NCBI GenBank assembly: GCA_030144725.1
Contig: JASKMD010000036.1
Span: 818,491-882,490 of the forward strand
Source: Haematococcus lacustris
Taxonomy: Eukaryota > Chlorophyta > Chlorophyceae > Chlamydomonadales > Haematococcaceae
Length of the DNA: 64,000 nt
Direction: 5' to 3'
Shown: positions 23,419 through 33,830 of the stretch, piece after piece
How positions within the stretch are numbered: position 1 is the first letter of the stretch
Layout: each line of letters begins with the position of its first letter
Notes under the pieces: generated by a model
Told to the model about the DNA's origin: nothing
Databases searched by the model: none
The model's input: only the letters and a program-made list of their open reading frames with translations
Made by a program: the position numbers and the translations under genes

Positions 23419-23933
23419 CTGCAGTAAACAATGGGCATCTTTTTGGTTAGGCTGGGCATCCGACCACCCATGTGCAAGGGCTGGCCACTCACTCTTTGCT
23501 AGCGCCACTTTTATACCTACCTGGCAGCGCCTCCATGGCTGCAGCTCCTGGCTGCTCTTGCGCTCCATGCACCTGCTTCTTGTGGTAGGGTGATGAAGGA
23601 GGTGGTGGTGGGGGAGGGAGGGGAGGGCTGGGCTGGGCTGGGCTGGGCTGGGCTGGGCTGGGCTGGGCTGGGCTGGGCTGGGCTGGGCTGGGCTGGGCTG
23701 GGCTGGGCTGGGCTGGGCTGGGCTGGGCTGGGCTGGGCTGGGCTGGGCTGGGCTGGGCTGGGCTGGGCTGGGCTGGGCTGGGCTGGGCTGGGCTGGGCTG
23801 GGCTGGGCTGGGCTGGGCTGGGCTGGGTGTAGGGAAGGGGAGGTTGGGACCATTGAACCTGCAACAATTCAGTGGTTGGCAAATAGTCTGGCAAGGTACT
23901 TGGAGCCACATGACTGCAAGATAAAATACTCAC
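23419..23933 (-). repeat. GT-AG intron-like modules in E3 (two copies)
   Basis: Minus-strand modules at 23492-23419 (GTGAGTGGCCAGCCC to TTTACTGCAG) and 23933-23859 (GTGAGTATTTTA to AATTGTTGCAG). They correspond one to one to the E2 modules at 19768-19841 and 18712-18786; the second is followed by the GGGCT array exactly as in E2. Confidence 0.7.
23626..23828. repeat. (GGGCT)n array (E3)
   Basis: About 40 GGGCT pentamers, reverse complement of the 135-unit CCCAG array at the corresponding place in E2. Confidence 0.97.
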
Positions 23934-24059
23934 CATTCGCTAGGGTGGGGTTTGTGTGGGTGCACCCAACTTTGTTTCATGTGCACTTGTGCACTTGATG
24001 GCTCCTGACCGCCTCTCCGGGCTCCTCCACTCCTCTTCCGCTCCGTCTCACAGGCTTCG

Positions 24060-24445
24060 GGCTACGTGTCCTAGTTGCACCTCATGCATTTGCCGCATCT
24101 TTGCATCGCTGTGTCGCTGCATCGCAGCACCTCCTTCCGTTTTCTGTCGCTATCTCTTGAACCTATCGCTTAACCTGATGGCATCTTGTCGCCTAAGCGG
24201 CTGGCTGGCTCGTAGCTAGCCTTTTGGCGACGACTTTTGTTGGCTGCTCCTGGCTGCTTATTGCTGCTATATGGGGCAGTCTAAGCTCCTTCGCGGTTCC
24301 TTGGCTTCCTTCGCGCCACCTTTGCGAAAACTTCATGCAGATATCACACAGATTGTTGAATAATGGAAGAGTCTTGATTCCTTCGCGGTGACTTTGCTTC
24401 CTTCGCGGTGCCTTTGCGTAACCTTTATGCAAGCCTGCACTACTA
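24060..24445. repeat. Shared internal module rich in CCTTCGCG (E3)
   Basis: Reverse complement of the E2 module at 18240-18620, with the same CTTCCTTCGCGCCACCTTTG and CTTGACCTGATGGCATC-type motifs. No protein is recognised. Confidence 0.75.
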
Positions 24446-24457
24446 GCTGCACTACTT

Positions 24458-24950
24458 GGCATCTGTGCAGATGTCGAGGTATTCATCTGTGCAGATGTCG
24501 ACATTTTATGCATCTGCACAGATTTAAATACCGACATCTGCACAGATGTCGCCTTTATTAGCATCTGCACAGATGTCGTCCTTAAATTACAACCGACATC
24601 TGCACAGATGTCGCTTTTATTAGCATCTGCACAGATTTAAATACCGACATCTGCACAGATGTCGCCTTTATTAGCATCTGCACAGATTTAGTAACCGGCA
24701 TCTGCACAGATGCTGCCTTTATTAGCATCTGCACAGATGTCGTCCTTAAATTACAACCGACATCTGCACAGATGTCGCCTTTATTAGCATCTGCACAGAT
24801 TTAAATACCGACATCTGCACAGATGTCGCCTTTATTAGCATCTGCACAGATTTAGTAACCGGCATCTGCACAGATGTCGCTTTTCCTAAAGGCACCGACA
24901 TGCATCTGCACAGATTCCATGCTCATTAAACCAACATCTGCACAGATTCC
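24458..24950. repeat. E3 right palindrome array
   Basis: About 20 cores CATCTGCACAGATG with spacers TCGCCTTTATTAG and TTAAATACCGA. It is the mirror of the E2 left array and ends about 175 bp from the terminus. Confidence 0.95.
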
Positions 24951-25124
24951 CAAAAAGGGGGGGGTACCTCGCGCGCGGATCGTTGTATCTCCGCAACCGT
25001 TGCGAGTTAGGACTTCATTCAAGAGCGAGGTCCCCCTCAAACTCAACGCTCTATCGTTCTATCGGAGCGGAATGTCCATCCGATGCAAAAAAGGCCCTCG
25101 CGTCGGCCCTATTTATCGTGAGTG

Positions 25125-26987
25125 ATACAATACCCCTGGAGCCTGGTAATCGCCCTCCAGCCACTCCCATGTACAGGCTAAGCAAGCCTGAGCATGACGA
25201 GCTGAAGCAACAGATACAAGACCTCCTGGCCAAAGGTATGATTGAGCCAAGCTCTTCTCCTTATGCAGCTCCTGTCCTGTTTGTTCAGAAGAAGTCAGGT
25301 GAACTGAGAATGTGCATAGACTATAGGCAGCTCAACAAGATCACACTGCGTGACCAGTATCCACTGCCCCGCATTGATGACTTGTTTGACAAGCTGTCTG
25401 GCTGCAAAGTCTTCTCATCCCTAGACCTGCAGGCTGGTTACCACCAGATCAGGATTACTCCTGAGGATGTGCCTAAAACGGCCTTCCGCACACCTGAAGG
25501 TCACTTTCAGTTTAAGGTGTTATGCTTTGGACTGACCAACGCTCCAGCTACATTTCAACGGGGTCATGAATGACGCCTTTGCTACTGTGCTGGGTAAGTG
25601 TGCCTTGGTATATCTGGATGACATCCTTGTCATGTCTAGGTCAGTTCAGGATCACCTGCTGCACCTGAAGCAAGTATTTGAACTGCTGCGTAAGAATAAG
25701 TTGTATGCTAAACTATCTAAATGTGAGTTTATGCGTTATACACTTAAATTCTTAGGCCATCTGGTCACTGCTGGAGGTATTGCTGTAGATCCTGATAAGG
25801 TCTCAACAATTGCTAACTGGCCTATTCCCCAGTCCCTCCAGGGATTACAGTCATTCCTTGGCGCTGCTAATTATGTGCGCAAGTTTGTCTGTAATTTCAG
25901 CAATATTGCTGCACCTCTCACAAATCTTTGTGGTAAAGGCGGTCAGTCATTTCCATGGCACGACTGGCCTGAGGTACCTTTGACAGCATTCAATGCTCTC
26001 AAAGCTGCCATCGCTGCAGTACCCATGCTGAGACTACCCGATCACACCAAACCGTTCCAGGTTTACTGTGATGCGTCCCTTCAGGGACTGGGTGCAGTCC
26101 TCATGCAGGATGGCTATCCATTGGCTTATCTAAGCCGTAAGCTATCACCTGCTGAGATCAACTACACAACTGGTGAACAGGAGTTCCTCTCCTTAGTCAC
26201 AGCATGCAAAGAATGGCGCTGCTACCTAGAAGGCGTGCCATTCACTCTGTTCACTAATCACCAACCCCTGGTTGCTTTGCCTACCCAGAAAGTGCTATCT
26301 AGGCGCCAGGCTCGGTGGATGGAGTTCATGAGCAGGTTCTCATACAGTCTTGTGCATATTGCCGGCACTGTGAACCCTGCAGACCCTTTGTCCCGGATTG
26401 TGCACGATTCTCCAGAAAGTGTCTCGGTGTGTGCTGTCACCACCAGGAGGCAGGCCAAGCTTTCTTTGGAGGGGGGGGGAGCTCGTGAGGCTGGCCTTCG
26501 TGCCGCTGCCCCGGCTGCCATTGTTGCGAAATCCCCCCTTGCTCTGTCACAATTTGAGAAAGATACCACGTGTGTTGAAGCCATGTTGGACCCGATAGGG
26601 TCTGAGACCCCTGATACACAGATTGAGACAGCGCAGTATCCTGCGGCCCCAGCTGCTCCTATGGGACTTTCTGATCAACTGAACCTAGGATACCAGCAGG
26701 ACCCTGCGTTTACTGCCGGAGCTGATCATTCTGGAATGTACCAGGACACCGACGGTCTCTGGCGGATCTCTGGTAAGGACTTAGTGGTGGTCCCCAATGT
26801 GCCTGAACTGCGTGAGCACATTCTGCACGAGATGCATGATGCTGCCTATGCTGGCCATGTGGGAATGACCAAAACCCTCGAGCGTGTCACACGTGTATTC
26901 TGGTGGAACACTGTGCGTGCTGATGTGAGGGACATGTGATGCGTGTCAACGCGATAAATCCTCCAATTCTAAGCCAGGTGGTCTGTT
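25125..26987 (+). pseudogene. pol: Pol, reverse transcriptase, RNase H and integrase zinc-finger start (copy A)
   Basis: Collinear with B and C from [21 protein letters not shown] motifs are [23 protein letters not shown] and the catalytic YLDD. RNase H begins FQVYCDASLQGLGAVL. The HHCC region starts HEMHDAAYAGHVG. One extra G near 25561 (FQRG instead of FQRV) splits the frame within RT, so this copy cannot make active enzyme. It ends VRADVRDM followed by TGA at 26937-26939, and E4 is inserted 50 bp further on. Confidence 0.9.
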
Positions 26988-27121
26988 CACTCGCAGAAAA
27001 GATCAGGAGAAAAGTTGAAAATTTTGACAAAGTGCTTTGATAGAATGCATTTTCTAGCGGTTCTAAGAATAGGGGTGTAAACCTAAAATCGAGGAAAAAT
27101 CGGGCTGAGGAGATACGAGAA

Positions 27122-28535
27122 AACCAGTACTGGTCCACCCCCAACCAGTACTGGTTGCCTCCCAACCGTTGCTGGTTTACCCCCAACCAGTACTGGTTTA
27201 TTCCCAACCAGTACTGGTTTATTCCCAACCAGTACTGGTTTATTCCTAACCAGTACTGGTTTATTCCCAACCAGTACTGGTTTATTCCCAACCAGTACTG
27301 GTTTACCCCCAACCAGTACTGGTATATTCCCAACCAGTACTGGTTTATTCCCAACCAGTACTGGTTTATTCCCAACCAGTACTGGTTTATTCCCAACCAG
27401 TACTGGTTTATTCCCAACCAGTACTGGTTTATTCCCAACCAGTACTGGTTTATTCCCAACCAGTACTGGTTTATTCCCAACCAGTACTGGTTTATTCCCA
27501 ACCAGTACTGGTTTACCCCCAACCAGTACTGGTTTACCCCCAACCAGTACTGGTTTATTCCCAACCAGTACTGGTTTATTCCCAACCAGTACTGGTTTAT
27601 TCCCAACCAGTACTGGTTTATTCCCAACCAGTACTGGTTTATTCCCAACCAGTACTGGTTTATTCCCAACCAGTACTGGTTTATTCCCAACCAGTACTGG
27701 TTTACCCCAAACCAGTACTGGTATATTCCCAACCAGTACTGGTATATTCCCAACCAGTACTGGTTTATTCCCAACCAGTACTGGTTTATTCCCAACCAGT
27801 ACTGGTTTATTCCCAACCAGTACTGGTTTATTCCCAACCAGTACTGGTTTACCCCCAACCAGTACTGGTATATTCCCAACCAGTACTGGTATATTCCCAA
27901 CCAGTACTGGTTTATTCCCAACCAGTACTGGTTCACCCCCAACCAGTACTGGTTTACCCCCAACCAGTACTGGTATATTCCCAACCAGTACTGGTTTATT
28001 CCCAACCAGTACTGGTTTATTCCCAACCAGTACTGGTTCACCCCCAACCAGTAATGGTTCACACCAAACCAGTACTGGTTGGTGGTCAGCCAGTACTGGT
28101 TCACACCAAACCAGTACTGGTTCACACCCCCCCCCAAAATAAAAGAATTACAAAAATTTAACCAGTACTGCTTCACCCTAGCCAGTACTGGTTCACTCCC
28201 AACCAGTACTGGTTCACACCAAACCAGTACTGGTTCACACCCCCCCCAAAAAATTAAAAAATTACAAAAATTTAACCAGTACTGGTTCACCCTAGCCAGT
28301 ACTGGTTCACCCCCAACCAGTACTGGTTCACACCAAACCAGTACTGGTTGGTGGTCAGCCAGTACTGGTTCACACCAAACCAGTACTGGTTCACACACAC
28401 CCCAAAAATAAAAAAATTACAAAAATTTAACCAGTACTGGTTCACCCCAGCCAGTACTGGCTAACCTCCAACCAATATTGGCTGACACCCAACCAGTACT
28501 GGCTGACCCCCAACTTGTACTGGCTGACACCCAAC
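27122..28535. repeat. E4 left array of the perfect palindrome ACCAGTACTGGT
   Basis: About 65 copies of AACCAGTACTGGTT at a 20-21-bp spacing, with linkers TATTCCC, TACCCCC or CACACCA. Two larger blocks with AATTAAAAAATTACAAAAATT spacers repeat at 28130-28430. It starts 135 bp inside the left terminus. The 503-residue NQYWLG frame is a repeat artefact. Confidence 0.97.
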
Positions 28536-29583
28536 TAGGAGGGCAGCGACAACACACACTATCTAGTACAGTGTGACCCTCATCCATTACTGTGTGACCC
28601 CTCAAGTGCTGAAGGGCTGGGTGAAGGGCTGAAGGAAGGGGCTTGCTTAGAAACATTTACCAAGTTGGAGATTATTATACGTTAGGCTAGAGCCATTGGA
28701 TGTACTTACACGTGACACTGAGCTACTGATGTTGCAAGGTATACAGAGTACATATCACCATGAGGACAACATGCTATAACCACATGCATATGCCATGACC
28801 CACTCCTGGTTATCACATAGCACACAGCGCCATACAATCATCAAGCTATGTAGCGCCAACTAACACCCTCCACAATCTCATGTGCTGGTTGACCTAAGTC
28901 AACGCCCTCTTCTTAATAGGGTCCAACGACCTTGATGTAATGAAGGTACTCGTCCACGCTCCAGCCCCTGCGAAGTAACACAGATTAATCTTACATACAA
29001 TGCTCTACTGGACCCAATGACTACAATGCATGACACACATTACTGTGAGGCATCCTGCACTGGGATGTAACCAGCACTGGCTGTGACCAGCATTGGTTTA
29101 CAACCAGCACTGGTTTGCAACCAGCACTGGCTGGCAACCAGCACTGGCTGGCAACCAGCACTGGCTGGCAACCAGCACTGGCTGGCAACCAGCACTCTCA
29201 TTGAAAGCAGGCAAGAGCTTGGTTTGGATCAGCAAGCACATTAGCAGCATCAGTGGCAAGCAGCTTGAGCACGCTACTGAGTGGTGCCGGCAGCAGAGTG
29301 GAGAGACCTACTGCCTGCACTCTGCTAATTACTCGCCTTTCGCCTTTCGCACTTGCTGCCTGGCTGGCCGCTCATGTGAGAGGGGGCAGAGCGGCGTGGG
29401 AGGAGGATGGTGGGAGGGAGCGAAGGTTGCAATGGGGAGGGGAGGGGGTGGGGAGGAGAGCATTGGCGGGGTGAGGTGGTGGCTGCCATGCCGCGTGAAG
29501 GAAAGGGAACTGAAAGGGAGGGGGAGGGAGGGGATAGGGGAAGGGGATCTGGGGAACGGCTGCCTCCTGACTGCTCATACAGT
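28536..29583. other. E4 unique segment with a short ACCAGCACTGGCTGG cluster
   Basis: Mostly unassigned. 29080-29190 has seven copies of a relaxed palindrome (CCAGCACTGG). 29390-29560 is purine-rich. An open frame near 29200-29340 (SKHISSISGKQLEHATEW) is not recognised. E5 begins at 29584. Confidence 0.5.
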
Positions 29584-29729
29584 CACTCGTGGCGAATAAG
29601 GCCGAGTCGGCGATTTTAGGTAAGGGGGACTGCAGATAGCCCTTTCAAAGGCCGTCCCATCGCCATATGTTTCATGATTTTAATCGACGTGGTTGGGCTG
29701 TAATCGGCCTTTAGCTGAAGCGGTCAAAC

Positions 29730-30150
29730 CTTGTGCAGGGTTTCGCCAAACCGTGCACAAGGTTTCAACTGGCTCAGCCCCTAGGTGGCCGTCAAGCCAG
29801 TTCCTGACCTTGTGCAGCGTTTCATAGACCGTGTGCAGGGTTTCGTTGACCGTGCACAGGGTTTCAAAGACCGTGCACAGGGTTTCATAGACCGTGCACA
29901 AGGTTTGGTGTGGCTCGGTTCCTAGGCGTTTCTGACCGTGTGCAGGGTTTCGCTGACCGTGTGCAGGGTTTCATTGACCGTGCACAGCGTTTCATTGACC
30001 TTGTGCAGGGTTTCATAGACCGTGCACAGGGTTTGGTGTGGCTCAGTCCCTAGGCGTTTCTGACCGTGTGCAGGGTTTCGCTGACCTTGCACAAGGTTTC
30101 AAAGACCTAGTGCAGGGTTTCATAGACCGTGCACAGGGTATCAAAGCATG
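29730..30150. repeat. E5 left array (ACCGTGCACAGGGTTTC)
   Basis: About 19 copies of ACC(G/T)TG(T/C)(A/G)CA(A/G)GGTTTC around a TGCA centre, at irregular 20-40-bp spacing. It begins about 145 bp inside the left terminus. Confidence 0.92.
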
Positions 30151-31299
30151 AGTGTATAGTCAGCATTGGCTTACAACCTACATGCCTGCTGACATCTGCT
30201 GCCTCATGTGGCCTCCTACATCAATGTAACATCATACGGCATCACCATTAGAGTCATTCCTAGCACACAAACTGACTCATGGCTAATAACTGCTGTTTGC
30301 ACTCTGAAACTGGTGCTGCCAGGCATGCACCACATGACACAAGCCACTAGACACAGGGGTGCACCCGCCATGCACCTCTCATCTCATGCCCTGCAACTGA
30401 CACACTGCTACACACGCCATGCATTGCTCATCTCATACCAGTTGACTAATGGCTATTCTAACTATATACTCACGACGAACAGCAGCAAAGACATGGCTAA
30501 CGTAGCCATGCACCTCATGACACATGGCAGCTGACTCAGGGCTACACATGCCTTGCCACACCTGCCACATGGCAGCTGTGTCATTGCTTGGGATAAGGGA
30601 AGGGCTGTTGCCCGGCTGCTGCCTTGTAGTGATGGCCTGGGAGGTGGTGGTTGTGGGAGATGGGAGGGTGTGATGGAGGGCTAGCTCCGGCTGAGGCTGT
30701 GTGCTGCCACAAACAGCATGTCACGACGCACAAACACTTCGAAACAACTCGGTACACCTCGCTAAACCACATGGCACGGCGCTCGACAACCCCGCAAAGA
30801 CATGTACAAGACACCACTCATGGCATTCGCAATCCTGGCTGCCACTCATGGCATGCGCACCCCTGGCTGCCAATTCTGGCTGCCGGTCCTGGCCATTGCA
30901 CTTGGCTGCTGTTGACAGCTAGGAGGTGGTGGTGGTGATGGGGGGAAGGGTGCACCAGCCGCGCTGCAGCTGCCTCTTGGCTGATCATGCCTTGCACCAC
31001 CTGCCCCATAGCAGCTGGCTCCTGGTTCCTCTCTTAAGGCTCCTTGTTGCTCATGCCTTGCCACACCTGCCACATGGCAGCTGGCTCATGGCTACACACG
31101 TCATGTACCGCCTCATGGCTGCCACTCCTAGCTGCCGCTCCAGGCTGCTGCTCCGGGCTGGGAGGTGGTGGTGGAAGTGGGGTAAGGTGAGGGTAAGGTA
31201 GGGGAGGGGCTGCAGTGTAGCGCAGGAGGGGGGAAGCGGAGCGACACGGGTGAGTTTGTGGGTAAGGGGAAGGACAAGGGAAGGGTGTGACCATTAGAC
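30151..31299. other. E5 interior, unassigned with decayed minisatellite
   Basis: 30718-30815 has motifs related to the CCGCAAAGACATG/AACACTTCG minisatellite of E1-E3. 30820-31150 repeats GGCTGCC(A/G)CTC phrases. No coding sequence is recognised. Confidence 0.45.
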
Positions 31300-32151
31300 C
31301 TGCAGCAAACAAGGGGCATGCTAGCCATCAGGCTTGGTACCAAGAGCCACAAATCTGCTTCATGCTGGCCACTCACCGTTTGCTGGGGTGGGGTGGGGTG
31401 GGGTGGGGTGGGGTGGGGTGGGGTGGGGTGGGGTGGGGTGGGGTGGGGTGGGGTGGGGTGGGGTGGGGTGGGGTGGGGTGGGGTGGGCTAGGGGAGGGGT
31501 GGGGTGGGCAAGGGGTGGGCGTGTGACCGTCACACCTGCAAGCAACAAGGGGCGTGCTCACGGTAAGGCTGGGCAATGGGGGCCACTGATGTGCAAGGGG
31601 CTGGCCACTCACTGTTATCTCCATGTGCCATTGCTGACTCCTTGCTGCCTCCTTGTTGGCTGCTGCTCCTCCCTCCTGGCTGTGCCTTCTGGCTGTGGGG
31701 GGCATGGGCCTCTTGGCCTTGGCCAACCACTTGCCTTGCCCATGCCTCCTGGCTGCCACTCCTGGCTGCCGCTCCAGGCTGCTGCTCCTGGCTGCCGCTC
31801 CTGGCTGCTCCTCTTGGCTGCTCCTCTTGGTTGAGCCTCCTGGGGAGTGGTGGGTCTGGCAGGTGGTGCCACCAAGGGTGAGGGTGAGGGTGTGCACTCC
31901 TGTCCTGGGTCCTGTCCTGGGTACTATGTGCACTCCTGGCCTGGGTAAGGGTGAGGGAGAGGAGGAGGAGGGGGGTGTGAGGGAAGGAGGTGAGGGGGAG
32001 GAGGTGAGGGGGAGGAGGGAGAAGAGGTATGTTGCTCCTTGCTGCCGCTCTGGCGGCTGAGCTGACCATCACACCTGCAGCAAACAAGGGGCGTGCTAGC
32101 GGTTAGGCAGGGTACAAGGGGTCACTTATGTGCGTGAGGCTAGCCACTCAC
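31300..32151 (-). repeat. GT-AG intron-like modules in E5 (three copies)
   Basis: Minus-strand modules 31376-31300, 31612-31536 and 32151-32075, each 77 bp, GTGAGTGGC(C/T)AGCC to TGCAG, followed by GT(C/G)(T/A)(A/G)ATGGTC or GTGTGACGGTC. Between them lie a (GGGGT)n array and TGCCGCTCCTGGCTGC repeats. All are in one orientation. Confidence 0.7.
31384..31490. repeat. (GGGGT)n array
   Basis: About 21 uninterrupted GGGGT pentamers on the plus strand, with high G-quadruplex potential. It lies directly 3' of an intron-like module when read on the minus strand, where it is CCCCA. Confidence 0.97.
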
Positions 32152-32424
32152 TGCTTGCTCCATGCGGTCCCTTGATCATTCCTTAGGGGGAGGGAGAGGG
32201 GGAGTGGGGGGTCTGGCAGGTGGTGGTGGGCAGTGTTGTATGGAGGAGGGAGGAGGGAAGAGGGAGGAGGGAAGAGCGAGGAGGGAGGAGGGAAGAGCGA
32301 GGAGGGAGGAGGGTACGCTTTTGCTCTTGTCTTGGCTTGCCCTGGCTGCCGCTACTTGTTGCCGTTGTGGTTGCTGCTTCTGGCTGATGGAAGGTGCCAC
32401 TGCGCCTTGACACTGAACCTGCTC

Positions 32425-32924
32425 AAGCAACACATGGCACATGACACATGCCACGCTCCAACCTCGCGGTCGCACCTCAGAGTCGCATCTATGCATCGCA
32501 CCTTTGCAAGCTACCTTTGTGCCGTTCGCCCTCAACTCTGCTTGATCACAAATACCCTATTCCTTTCGCTGATCGCTAATGGCTGCGAAACCGAGCTGCA
32601 TGCTGGCCTCTTGGCTGACGACTGATGGATGCGAAGGCTAGCTGGCCCGCATTTCATGGCCGGCTGCGAGGCTGCGCATTTGGGCGCTGTCGATGTCGCT
32701 GCTGCTGAGTTTGGGATGGACGTGTCGCGTGTTGCGTGTTGCTGCATTACTGCGGGCTTTGCGAGGTCGACATGGTTTCCTCTCATGGCGCCTCGCGACC
32801 TCATGGCACACCAACGGCATGCTTGGTGGCAGCTAGCGCAGATCCCAATACCCAGCCCGTCAGTTTTCGCGCTCATGCATGCAAGTCACATGCACAATTG
32901 ATAATTGACTCTGCAGTGCGAGAC
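32425..32924. other. E5 unique segment, possible diverged core module
   Basis: Motifs CGCACCTTTGCAAGC, TTTCGCTGATCGCTAATGGC and CCGGCTGCGAGGCTGCG recall the reverse complement of the E1 core module but are too diverged for a firm call. No gene is recognised. Confidence 0.4.
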
Positions 32925-33515
32925 CCTGCACAAGGTCAGCGAAACCCTGCACAAGGTTAACGAAACCCTGTGCTAGGTCTGAGTTGACTTAGGTGAAATC
33001 ATAGTGGTGGCGAAACCCTGCACAAGGTTGACGAAACCCTGTGCTAGGTCTGAGTTGACTTAGGTGAAATCGAAGTGGTGGCGAAACCCTGCACAAGGTC
33101 AACGAAACCCTGCACAAGGTTAACGAAACCCTGTGCTAGGTCTGAGTTGACTTAGGTGAAATCATAGTAGTTGCGAAACCCTGCGCAAGGTCAGCGAAAC
33201 CCTGCACTAGGTTAGCGAAACCCTGCACGAGGTCAGGGTTGACTTAGAAAAAATCGATGCTTTTAGCGAGACCCTGCACAAGGTCAGCGAAACCCTGCAC
33301 TAGGTTAGCGAAACCCTGCACAAGGTCAGGGTTGACTTAGAGAAAATCAATGCTTGGATCGAAACCCTGCACAAGGTCGGCGAAACCCTGCACACGGTTA
33401 TGAAACCCTGCACAAGGTTTGCGAAACCCTGCACAAGGTCAATTGAAACCCTGCACTAGGTTTCAAAGGCTACTTGTGCCTCAAACAGAGATTAAACCGT
33501 GTGCAGGGTTTCAGT
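32925..33515. repeat. E5 right array (GAAACCCTGCACAAGGT)
   Basis: About 22 copies of GAAACCCTGCACAAGGT(C/T), inverted relative to the left array, with longer units containing GAGTTGACTTAGGTGAAATC repeated at least five times. Confidence 0.94.
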
Positions 33516-33830
33516 AATCTCGGCCCCCATTCCTTACTGGCTTTGACTTTGCACATGCTACCTACTAGGTTGTGCTTCTATTCTGATGCCTGACAACTCC
33601 TCATACTCAGAAATTTTAAAAAGTCACTTCAGTCAGTTAGCACCATCTCCCTTAGCCAAATTCGGGGTGAGGGCCCAGCTGATGGTCCAGCAGCACCGCA
33701 ATGACCAAGAATTTCACTTTGGCCCAAGGGAGTCTTCTCCTCCACTAGGTCACAGCAGCCTACATACCAAGTCTCAGACCTCAACTCGCAAGTTTGCCGA
33801 GCCAGCCAGCCCTTAATTGCCAGGAGTGGT

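Larger units (their letters stand above)
21664..25124. mobile_element. E3: CACTC-type DNA element, 3.5 kb, inserted in pol
   Basis: Left end CACTCACGATAAACAAGGACC, right end reverse complement CACTCACGATAAATAGGGCC, flanked by AT on both sides (21662-21663, 25125-25126). Excision restores the pol sequence of B and C. It is the same family as E2 but in reverse orientation: its left 0.87 kb mirrors the right end of E2, and its right end mirrors the left end of E2. No transposase was recognised. Confidence 0.94.
29584..33828. mobile_element. E5: CACTC-type DNA element, 4.2 kb, nested in E4
   Basis: Left end CACTCGTGGCGAATAAGGCC, right end reverse complement CACTCCTGGCAATTAAGG, flanked by GT on both sides (29582-29583, 33829-33830). 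Its right 240 bp is homologous to the left end of E1 (shared CTTGGTATGTAGGCTGCTGT), and its left end to the right end of E1, so E1 and E5 are the same family in opposite orientations. The palindrome motif is nevertheless different. No transposase was recognised. Confidence 0.9.

Noticed and set aside
26887..28398. 503-residue INQYWLGINQYWLG frame
   Set aside because: It is the reading of the 20-21-bp ACCAGTACTGGT array; most unit lengths near 21 bp keep the frame open by chance.
27122..28535. CRISPR array
   Set aside because: Repeats are palindromic and regularly spaced, but the spacers are only 6-9 bp and not unique, there are no cas genes, and the genome is eukaryotic.
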